A program made the translations under genes and the position numbers. The notes beneath the pieces were generated by a model. That model was given only the letters and a program-made list of their open reading frames with translations, had not been told where the DNA came from and ran no database searches. Shown piece after piece: positions 35,301 through 47,300 of a stretch of DNA of 64,000 nucleotides. Position 1 is the stretch's first letter; each line of letters opens with the position of its first letter. This DNA is from Triops longicaudatus (lineage: Eukaryota > Arthropoda > Branchiopoda > Notostraca > Triopsidae), in assembly GCA_022885665.1 (NCBI GenBank), contig JAGQDJ010000104.1, positions 1-64,000 on the forward strand, read 5' to 3'.

Positions 35301-38300
35301 TACTTAAAGCGCTTCACAAAACTTAAGCTACCATGAATGGAAATCTAGGAAAGAAGCGAAAGTGTGGACAGAAAAGGATGGCATTTCTAACTTTTTACCC
35401 GGACGAATCTTACCTTGTCAGCTGGGTAGAGCATGGGGCGAGGCTTGGGAACTCCATAAACATTTCACAAATGTTTGTGGCATGTGAAAGGATTCCCCGA
35501 TAGGTGATAATGGGAGACCAGTCGTTCTGGATGTGTATAGTTGCTTGGCATGACCCAACCCAAGTCCCGTCTAGCTGTCCTACCATTTGTTGTCGTCTCG
35601 GACTTATTGCGTGTACCAGTAGAAACTTCAAGAGCTGTCTTTGGCAGAGGCATAGCGAAATTATGGGGTACAACTCAAGGGCCTCTTTTCGTGCGTGGTT
35701 TGGGGAGCTCGGTGAAGGCGAAGATTAAGAAGTTTTCCAGATCTTCGGGAAAACATATAATAAATCCTCAAGTTTGGGTAACCTCTTCAGCAGATGTGAG
35801 AAGAAGTAGGCAGAATTTGTAGTTTTATTTCCTGACAGCTGGAGTGAGCACAAGTAAAGTGTGCTTTGTCTTACATTGTTTCTCTTCGCGTGTTGCAATT
35901 GCTAACGTCTTAATTTTTACACGCTACCATCGACTTCCCTGATCCAGTGACAGCTGTATTTTAAGCAGAGCTTTGAAGCGGAGCCGGAGGAAGGGGTTTG
36001 TGCCAGGAGCGGAGCCGGAGCAACACAAATTTCCCTGGCTCCAGTGCTGTGGTTTTTACGGTCAAATTCCATTACGCGGTCCAGTTCCTAGCAAGCGGCC
36101 GCTTTAACCGGCCGAAATATAAGAGTAATAGTTTTCAGGCGCAGTACTCGCGCAATATTTTGCGTCGATAGTAAAAAAAAGGAGAGTAAAAACATAAGTT
36201 ATCTTGCTACTTTTCCTACCTATAATCGCTATTTTATTGAATTTAATTAGCATTGTAATTAAGCTTAAGTATTTCGTTCTGGGATATGCCGGAGCAGAGG
36301 AGCGGAGCAACCCAAAAAACTGACGTGCTCCAATGCTCCGGTTTTAAGTACCATCCTTCGTAGTTATGAACAGAATAGAATTAGATTGTATATTTCTCGG
36401 AGTTGACGAATGCGGTATTGCGTGTTGGACATTTTTTTTTTGTGTGTGTTTTACGAGCACTGGATGCCAATGACTCATGACATGCACCCTAGATCCCTAA
36501 CAAATAATTACTATACACGGTTTTACTGACAAAATATAAGGATCGTACATATCAATGGGCCCGTTACTTAATGTATTCCGTCTCTGGTATAATAGAAGCA
36601 TATTAATAATCAACATGTAGTAATGAACATGTAGAAATTGTGTTGGGAACGATTATGACACAAGCCCATTTTGACGAAACTTTAAACGGATACATCTGGT
36701 AGTGCAAGAACTAAAATTCCGGCAATTAACTTACTACAAGTAATAAAATAGTGAAAAAAATATTGCGTGAACTAATAATTAAAATATCAGCTGCTTGCCT
36801 CGCGCGGATTGGAATACCTGTATCTTTACTATGGTCGTCAAGTAGACTGCATTAGATTTTGCATAAACATTTCTAAGTAAGGCATCAAGTATAGTATAAC
36901 AATCTTTGATTCGTAAACCAAGCTTTTTTCTTTCTCAAATAAAATCTAGTTTCAATCGGTTCCCTTACCCTTTATGACATACTCAAGTACCTAAAACGAA
37001 GGTTAATTAAATCCGCATTATGATCTATTCAAGATTCTCTATTTTACTCAAAGTATAAAAATTCGACTTTAATTCCTTTAAAAAATATTTTTCTTGACGC
37101 TGTTTCGAGTCCTCATTCAGTGCTCAGAATCTTTTAAGCTGCAAGGTTTTTACTTCATTCGAATGGGTAATATTGGATAAATTGCTTGTATTTCAGGGGT
37201 GTTATTTGGTTGAAATCTGTCATACAAAGGCTATTTTCTTCAAGTTTCTTATTTCGTTTTTCAGTTCGATGCACACTTTTGTTATTTCAGAGATAAATAG
37301 TTGGCTTGACGAAGTAAATGACTACCCTAGACAAGTTTTTCCTTCAGAGACAGCATAACAAATGATTCTTTAGCTACTTTCGATTTTCGGGCTTTCGAGT
37401 ACCTATGCCATAGCCTGTGCAGAGAAGGTGCTCGATTCGTGCAGTCCGAAGTTGCGAAACTTACAAGAAGACGAAAAACGTCCTTCGGTGTACGCAGGGT
37501 TTCCAGGAAGGCGTTAAGAACATGTACTGGAAATTACAGGTTCGAACCAGAGAGCAAGCTAACCCCGCGAGTCTTTGAGAAAACAGACAGAAGGTGCAAT
37601 CTGTATTTGACAGGAGTTTTCCAATAAATTTTGAACTCCACGGGTACAGCGTGGGTACGAACAATTCCCGGGGGTTCACGTGGATATAGTGCTGACGCAA
37701 GCTAACCAAAACTCCGAGCGCCGCGACGCTTCTGCTATCTATTCTCGAGCTGTCTGTCAGATTCTTAGAACATCTTTCTTGCCAGAAAATTTTGCCCGTT
37801 ACTTTTTCTCAGTATCTGTTCAGTTCATTCAAGCGACTTGCATGTGTGACAGTGACACACTCCTTTTCATTCCATTGACCAAGGTCCCAAGCTGCGGACC
37901 CCTGTGCCCCAACGGTACCCAAGACCTCCTTGCTCCTTGTTGTCTTTTTGAAGTTCGACTTAGGGCATCTACACTTGCTTTGTTGTAAGATGAGTCCCCC
38001 TCACTTCTCCCTCATTCCTTCTCCCCCTCTCGCTGTCTTTCTTTCTTGAACGCTCATGGACCCTCTGCTAATGCTAGTTCCATGGCGGAGAGAAAAGGAC
38101 GAAACCCGACTCGCGTATTTGGCGGCACTCAATTGCCAACGAAACTTTACTGATTTGATCATATCGCCTGAGCCAGAGCTGGAATAGAACACAAAAATTG
38201 GCTCTAAGGCAGACAATAACGGCTTTTTTCCTGCCTCTTCCAAAGCCAATAAACGTGACAACAATCGCAAAGCAAATTCTTAGGAGACCGCCTCCCGCAC

Positions 38301-41300
38301 GCTCCACAAAACCTATAAAACCTCGGTGCAACGCTCAGCTAGGATAACCCAATCCTCTTAGTCTCTAGTTCCAATGTCAGTTTGACCCACCCACGGGTTG
38401 CCTGTGTAACCTTTTCCACGCGTTCTCATCATAAACGGATAAAGTTCACCATTTGCTGAAAAAAATACTACATTGAATCGGCGAAATTCGTAATTACCTT
38501 TCCGAGCCATCATGTCATCTAGGCCCGAATTTTTGACAGTGTTAAAGTTAATAAAATCTTTGCTATAGTGACATGTTGCACTATGGTCCAAGTTAGTTAA
38601 TCTCCAACGAGGTTGGCTTGTTGATGAAGATAATGACAATGGCTTTGCCAACTAACTCATTAAGCAGCCCTGGGGCATGACCCCATGGCGTATACATCTT
38701 GTATCATACACACCCTCACTCAAAAGGACTCAAAACTAAACATAATGAAACGCGTGACTGTGGAGAATAGGACGAAGGGCTTCCGTGGGTTGGTTTCACG
38801 AAATGATAACTTTTAATACACACTTACTCTTATAATACATAGTATTGTCCAGCTACAACGAGTTGTAGTGTGTATTTGTTGATAGTTTTATTTTATTACT
38901 ATTTAGTACTGTTCTTACCGTTATACCGTTAATACCGTTCGTCTTTTGACGATGTATGCATTTAGTTCGCAAAAAAGCAGCAGCTGATCAGAGCAAGTCT
39001 CTGGTATCAGCGTCATGCAGTCAGGTGCTAAATTTAATGGGAAGATGACACGGTTCTGACCGATTGTCTATACTTCCAGATTTTTGTAAAAAGTGAGCGT
39101 CGCTGTCTCTGGCCTAGATGACGTGTCTTGTCGCCTTTCAAGACTGTCGTTGTCTATTGGTTAGCCTGTAAACTACGGGCAAACACGTGAAGCCGTTCGT
39201 CTATTAAAACCGAATGAAATAGGAGGTGAGAATTGACAGGTAGACTTGAAAAATTTTCGAGATAAACCGAAATTCATCTTTATATTTCGCTTCACTACAC
39301 TGGACGCTTTCCCCGGAAAATAAGACGGGATGAATGGTCACGAGTTAATCAACTTCCTAACCGCAAGCATTTCTTCCCAGACGGAATCCATTTTAGCGAA
39401 AACTTCACGGTAGTAATTTCATTTGTCATCGAATATACTCAATCGAGAGGATTTTATAGTGACTCAGTTATATATATATTTATCATAAATAAAAACGCAG
39501 TTTTCAGTCGAAATGCTCATTTACTTCCTAGAAGTTAGATCAAGCTCAGTCGCGCCATTGTGACAGCGGTTAACAGCTCTCCAGCTCCTAAATTACCCTT
39601 CTTAACTACCGTTGTTAACTCACTGCGCTGAGAGGACGGCAAGGGAAAGCAGTGTCAGTAGACAGACTCTTGTACTAGTACTCCATACAAAGGCCTTGCA
39701 GACGACCCATTCGTGTCCTCACTTTGACTAGCAGCCTAAGCGATGCATCCAATTGCTTCATTTATCTTACGGATCTGTAATACGTCGTCTGCCATGTTCG
39801 CGAAGGACTTTGGGTCATCCGTCATTTTGACATGACCTCTCCATCTAAGCTGCGACAACCGAGCTTTGTGTTGTAGGAAGGCTGGAATGAGTACTAACTT
39901 TCGAGCTCATCAAGAGATTGTTGTTTGTTCAATATTCCACTTTCGTGCCAACACTAAACGCAGTACCTGGTGCAGAAATAAGCGCGTCTGACGTGAATCA
40001 ATGCTAAACAACCTTAGGTTTGATTCAAACAGAAATTCTTTTTCAAGATACAATGCTAAAGGAACACTTATGCTGAAAGGAAAGTGAGACCTTACTATTC
40101 CGTTTTCGTGAGGTTTACGCCTCCTTCCCGTAAGCCGAGGTGACCGAGCTTGAAGTCAATGGAATAATAGTAAGAGGAATAAATGCAACAGAAAAAAAAG
40201 AAGAGGAAAAACAGGCGACAGAAGGACGTGACGGTGGCATTCAGGATAAGGGGAAGTCGGGAATCGTGTTTCAGAAGACGGGGACAGAGAGTTTGTTCAA
40301 TCCTGTTACATATAGGGGACAGTGGGGCAGGTCGGGACATTTTTCTTTTTTTTTCTGTAGGCCATCGCATAGAATGAAATGGAGAATTTTCACGTGTTTG
40401 AGGATAGTAGGTGATCTGAACTATTTTTGTAGTTGGTATAGTTTCTATTTCGTTACAGAAACGGAGACAAGCGATTTTCCAAAAGCTCACGTTTTGTCCG
40501 AACTAATCCAGGCATGGGGCAGTTCAGACAGGAGTCGGGTACATTGGGACACAATGATATTTAGTGGTAAATGTCAAGAAAAGAATACTTTTCTATTGAT
40601 TAGTTCGTTCAAATACATAGGTTTAAGCTTTACAGCAAGGAATCAAAGCTTTTTTGTAGCAGTTGACCAGAAAAACAGGATCTTTCGTTGTGATTCACTG
40701 GTTTGTACATTCACAAAAGAAAATAGAAAAAGTAAGGAGACTTTATTTGGCAGAAAATATAAGTTTTGGATGCAAAAAATTGCACCCATTCCAACAGTAG
40801 AGAATTGATTAAATCGATGTTCAGTCTGTGTCGCAATGTGTCCTATAAACCATTCCAAAACTTGGAAATCAAAAGCTCGGATCAAAATCAAAAGAAATAT
40901 TTAAGTTTTTACCGCTGTATTACCCTATCCTATAAGCTTTATGAAAAGCCTACTAATGTAAAATGGAGTACTTTTAGGACTAAATTGACGCCAATACTTG
41001 TGCTTCACATTGCGAGTCTCTCAGTGCAGTGAGGCTCGCACTGTGACGTCACAGGACAGAAAACTCGGTTCCTAGTGGCAGCTACTCGTCGCTATAACTC
41101 TCGTTATATGTTACCGACAAAGAGCGTCATTTAGCACTGCACCTTGTTTACTTGAGACTTCCTTTTGTAACGTGCAAGTCGTACGAATCTCAAGCATGTT
41201 CCTTCACTTGAGAAAATTGTAAGTCATCAAGTTTTTATTACCTCTCACAAAGTTTTGTAGCTAGCCTTGAAATACAGAGAGCTTGCAATGGTAAGAAACC

Positions 41301-44300
41301 AAGAAGCCTTTTTTCTCAGTTTGTTTATTGCTTACTTTTTTCAGCAGTTGAGTATAACAATAAAAACGTCAAAGTTTGATAACTTTCAAACTCTCAGACA
41401 ACTTATAATCTACAATTTTCTCTAGTAGTAGGGAAGCTTACTTTTTAAGCATGTTTATACAAGCTCCTGTGATTTACTATTCAGGTTTGAGATTCACTTT
41501 TATCCAGCTCATCTGAATTAATGACGTACAGTTCAAAATCGTAAAATTTCACCACCCTTTCGTATTTTGAATATTATTATTTTTTATTTTGATTCAAGTA
41601 ATATAAAAACGTTACACGTCACAAGAGCACGGATTCATGGTCTATAACAGCGGTTCCCAAAACTGTGGGCCCTAGTTGCTTTGTAGGGGCGCTGTAAAAC
41701 GTTCGAAAGCTTCGACCGAAATTAAGTTAAGCACAAATGACTTTAGTCAGAGGCGCCGCGAGCTAAGAATTTTGAGAACATCTGGTTTATAGCCTAGGCA
41801 AAATTTATGTAACGAAAGTACGGAACACTTATAAAGGGTAAGTTGAAAATCGTACCGTTCATATTTCTTCTCTGATCTCTTCAATTTGAATTTATAGCAT
41901 TTATATTTGGCAAGTAAGCTTCCCAGTATTACTAATATTTGGCTCATTTGTCATCTTTGCTCTTCATAAAATTGTTAGTCTTGTGTCAAAAGGCACAATT
42001 ATCTCGCCTTTTGATCATGAGTTTAAGCTAATTCTGCTGCCAATTATCCATGTCAATAGCAAGAAATTAATTTACAGAGTGGATTTTCTTCAAAAGCAGT
42101 GCTATGTCATGAGCTTAGTGAACATGGTACACGGCGTTCCAAAGCGATGCCGCATAAAAACCAATAGGAAGTACTAAGCATCCTTTGTTTTATCTGATGA
42201 CGAAAAGCCTCTTATTTGTCTTTTCTTTTTTGCTTTCGTTTCAGGCCCCCCTGTGGAAATCGTGGTAACTTTGCATATTACAAGCATCGCATCCGTGTCA
42301 GAAGTGATGATGGTACGTGTTGCCCAACTTATCCATCTGAATGTGTGAAAAACACTTTGATCACATGCAAGAAATAGCTTCAGCCATGCCACAGAGGCTC
42401 TAAAATACTTAGTTTGGGCGTCCAAATCAACAGCTTTCCTGTCGTTAACGAAACTCTTTTTCTTTGGTTGGATCTCTTCAATTGCCATATGAAGATTAAT
42501 GTATGAAAATAGGTGCCCTACAGAGAGATACCAAGTTATAAATAATAATTCAGTAGAACAGGCTTCTTCGTGTGAATTTTATAAGCTCTTTGATTTTTTT
42601 TAATAAAGAAAAGAAGACAGTCAAATACCTATGATCCGCAATGTCTTATTATTATTTTAAAAAAATAATCCTAAGAAGAGCAAGGGTAAAAATCTTTTCT
42701 CTTAATTACGGGTGGCACAATGTTGTGAAGCTTGCACTAGAAGCGATTATGCGATGAAGTTTTTCGTTCATAGTGACAATTTTCTTTCTGGACTGCCGGC
42801 AAAGTTTCCTAAGCTCTTGGAAGAAATTCCATTTCACAGGAAAACGCTCGCTATAGCAACGGAGAAGTAATCGTAAATAGAATAAATAATAGATTATACG
42901 TACTAGTTTCCGGCTTTTTTTTATGATAGTAGGTTTTCATACTTTGTAGTTTTAAATAGCTGCAATCAAAGCAATATTCTTTCGAGAGAAGATTGGAACC
43001 CCAAACGGAAAAAATACCATACTTCTTCCTCTATTTAAGAAAACAGTCGGCTTTTATTTGAGACGAGGAGTCAAGTCGACCTGCGCGATTGCGTCTTTCC
43101 TTTGCTGTTGCAATCATCGCACACTCCAATCAATAAAACGTTATCATATTGCTTTCCCCCTTTCTGAAAAGCAACAATATATAAGCAATATAGTGGGAAG
43201 ATTACTCCCGGATCCTTCTTTTCCCATACTAAAATAATATCCTTGCGAAAGAACCACCAGTTAATGAATAAAGAAAAAGAAAAGTGGAATATAAGACTTC
43301 CTAATTGCACGGTTTATTAATACATTTACTTAATTACAGGACTTCACGTTGGATTTCTACTTCCGACAGTATTGGACAGATCCAAGATTGCGGTTTGCAA
43401 AACAGCCAGGAATCGAAGTGCTTTCAGTCAGTACGGAGTATTTGCGGCATATATGGACGCCTGATACCTTTTTTGCCAATGAAAAAACATCATACCATCA
43501 CATGGCCACCACGTCAAACGAATTTCTTCGGATTGCACATGATGGGCAGATCAACAGAAGTATACGGTAAACAGATCTATGTGGCAGTCATATACTTGTC
43601 GAATATGTTTGATACAGAGGAAAGTTGTACATGCCTTGCATTACAATACTATTGCTTCTGTGTGTTTGACCAAAGCATTATCCTATTTATGTTTGCATGA
43701 AATTTCTGAAATCTCTTGCGAGTTTTATTCTGTTTGCACTGTTTTTTCGTAGAAACTTGTTGCCATAGGAACCTTTAGTAACATGAGATGTTCTTTACTC
43801 ACTACTGTTTCTACTTCGCAAAGTAGCATTTATGTTTTGCGTATGGTACGACATTTGGGAACAACGGCGCTGCATTTTTTAACAAGACCTTGGGGCTTTA
43901 AAGACTCCAGTTCTTAGCCTGCTGCTTTTTGTGTCATTGTTAAGTAGCCAGTTTCATAAGGTTATGTTCGCCTACATGAATGCCTTCTGTAGTTATTTAC
44001 GGAAAGCTTAGTGATTTTGAATTATATGGAACGGAATCCTGCGTACATATAAAAGTATTTGGATTTCTTTCTGACACTGTAAAAGAAAAGTACATGATAT
44101 TTTCTTCTAGCATCACAAGTGGCTTCTTGATCATAAAATGTCAATTTAGATGAAAGAAAACGTGTATATCTTTTCATCAGTAACTTAGATTTCACTGAAT
44201 GTCCTAGTATTTAGCTTTTGAAATGAGACTGTTCGATTCTCACCGAATAGAAAACAGTTCAGTAATAACTGAATCATGGAGATATCCAAAGTTGCATTCA

Positions 44301-47300
44301 AAACTACGTACAGTAATGCTCCCTGCGCCGTACAACAGACAGCTTATATATGTATAATAAATATATATAATAAATATGTGTAATAAATATATGTATTATT
44401 TATTTAATATTATTTTTATCTTTATTTATTTTAAATCATAGAACGAGTTAAGGAAAGGAACCAAGAAGTTTGACAGAGGGAAAAGCTGAATAGGACTCGT
44501 ATCTCTGAACAAGAAATCATAAGTAGAAGAGAAACACACGCTGAATTGTTCAAGTTTAATGCAGTGCACAATGAACAAACTCAACAATCTGAAAAATTTT
44601 GGCCAGCGAGGAGAACTCCAGAAAAATTACGCAACGAAGCGAATGTCATGAATTTCTTCTTCGCTCAAGAAGTTGATCGGCAATGAAATGGAGAAACTGT
44701 TTTAGAGAAAAGTCGGTTAGGTATAAATGCACGAAAAATCAACGGTCAGGTCATACGTTGCACGAAAGCTAATTATATTTACTGAGGCAGTTATGGAAGG
44801 TCGAATATATTGAAGGTATATTGAAGGTATATTATTATTGAAGGTAATCTTCAAATGCGATTCTAAAAAAATACATAAATGCGGATATGAAATAAAGTAA
44901 TCTGAAATTGACACCACATTGCTTTTAAATAATTTTCAGTTTTTCAAACTTTTTGCACAACTTTTTTGTGGACTGGGTTTCCATAAAATCCATTAAAGCG
45001 ATTTCCATAAAATTTTATGGGAACAGCGTCTAGTACAACGAACACTTCATACTAGCGAACGCAGTGCAGGAGCAGATAGGGTTCGTTATCCGATAGATAA
45101 CGAACATGATAGAAAATAATAGACTCTACGATGTGTATATGTCACAGTGATATAATCTGCGAGAAATATCAACAGGCGCAAGCGTAAGGATAAATAAAAA
45201 AACGGTTACATACAATGTCACCCACGTAGAGTAGATAGGTCTTTATGTGTAAATTCTTTTATAGCGCGAAATGTTATCTTGCCATTTTTCCAGGCTAATG
45301 GTATTGTCAGTAATACAGGATTCAACCTTAGGTACTGGCTAGTGAATTTATTTTCCAGTTATTTAATACGAGTCTTACGAATGTATTTGTGTGATACTTA
45401 TGAGTATTAGATTCTTAGATTTTCCACGCATCTAAAAGGCAGCATATTATTAATCTAGGAATGCTTGCAAGTTAGTCTGGTTATAAATAGACACTGGAGG
45501 CGTGAAAAGAAGTGGTTTTAGTTCACACGCAAAACATTAGTCAGTATCTCGGGAACGATCCAGAGTATAATAAACACAAATGATTACCTGTGTTGTTCTC
45601 TTAAGACGCGCTATGAACGTAAAATTAAATTATCCATCACCGTCATGTGGTCGCAAAGCAATTACAATACTTACCGAGAAGTAATTAACGGAAGTGTTTC
45701 CAGGGAAGATTTTTTCTTTTTAGCGGTGCCCATAATTTCTTATAAAGCTTTTTTTCGATCTTACTCAAACCTTTCAGTCAGTCGATTAGGATGTCTAGGC
45801 CTGTAATTAGTGAGCATGGTAAGAGTTTCTTAACACCGTTTCAAGATGAGTTTCTTCGTTACGGGCTCAAAATACACCGGTGAAGCTCTTATATACTGAG
45901 AACGACTTTTATAACCAACTAATTGTTCTGGAAGAAGATTATGAGCCCAACTGGAAAAACACTCACAGGAGAGTGTCTGTACTGTCAATTACATAAAGTG
46001 CAAAATACTTTAAGTTTAATGTACTGGAACCATAGTTTTATTTTGCTACCTTGTATTCTTAGTAGTCTAAATTCGTAGGATAAGCTGTTTCCTTTTTCCA
46101 GTTAAGAGCTGTGAATATAAATTGTATCCTTGAGCTCCACACGACATGCGAAACTCATTGTTGGCTCCATCATTCAGCGATCGGTAGGCTGAAAATCATT
46201 CAGTTCGCAGTAGCATTCCAAATTTATCAACCGGTCGGACCCGGAAAGTGGCTGAAGAGTGGGATGGGTGACAAAATTGGATGCACGTGTGAATGGATTC
46301 TGAATATTTGTCTAAGTAATATGGATTAATAACGCAACGATAGCATTTTATACTCTATTATACTTCTATGAAATCATTATAGAAAAATCTTGCGCTATCC
46401 ATGACTAAGTGCTTTAAATCAACGAAAAATCCCATCGCTGACGGAAAATATTTTTTTCTGAAGTGGTTGACATGATCGGGTGTTTTTTCAGGTTTTTTTT
46501 GCGGAGGTTGGCAAAATTGGAGTTCTAGTGTAAACAAGTCATTAAGGTCTACTACGTATTCCTATACCATATCAGCAAAACGCACATGATTAGAATTGCG
46601 TGAGTAATAGCAAGAATGAGATTTAAAAACTTACTACGTAGCAGCTGTACATATCTGAGCGTTTCTACTCTCTTGCCACTGATTGACGACAAGTCAGCTG
46701 TAACAAAAGTATCCCCGTAATATACTTAAGTAAGCAAGCACCACTATAGCGTAATTTAGCTTTCTTTGGCAATATTCAAGAAAAAACGTTGGTCAACATA
46801 AAATAGATTTTGAACCGCTCGTTGCCAAGTCTCGCCCGTCATAGTAAGCTTCATTATACCAGAATAACCTTGTAAGCAAGCCAACACAGACTGAATTACT
46901 GTTTTTTAAATTTTCATGGTTAGGGCCACAGGGAAGCCAAGTCTCTTTCTACTGAACAACGTGGAAAGAATGGTCTATCTGGCTAAAATGAGTTACACTT
47001 CATTACGTGGATTGTAAAAATTAACTGCTTTGTTATAGTCGTTTTCACCTCCATGATCCATACAGTAAAATGACCCTCAAAATTGCGAACTTGTTGTGCT
47101 CCCTTCTGAAAAAATAAGTCCAAATCATTTGGTGTAATGCACAGCCAAAAGTTCGTACCACAACTGAAGACAAATTTTGCACATAATTGCGCCGTACAAA
47201 CTGTCCTCTAAAACTCCTTGTTGGCTCAACAAAAGCACGTTTACGTTCTTGGCAGCTTTTAAAGAACTTCAATGCGCATGAAGCGACGTTCCTTCGTTAG

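Larger units (their letters stand above)
34483..42244 (+). other. RDL intron 2 with repeat relics
   Basis: 7.8 kb between the NISAILD exon and the PPVEI exon. It contains a GGAGC-rich repeat (about 35970-36345), terminal-like motifs of a pogo/Tigger family (near 40311 and 40533) and a hAT-like MITE (41648-41784). No nested gene is supported. Confidence 0.45.

Noticed and set aside
37540..37560. GGTTCGAACC word resembling a tRNA B box
   Set aside because: No A box at the right distance and no cloverleaf could be drawn.
40140..40808. 222-codon open frame in RDL intron 2, the second longest in the window
   Set aside because: No Met codon near its start, no family motif, composition like translated repeat DNA; treated as relic repeat, not a gene.
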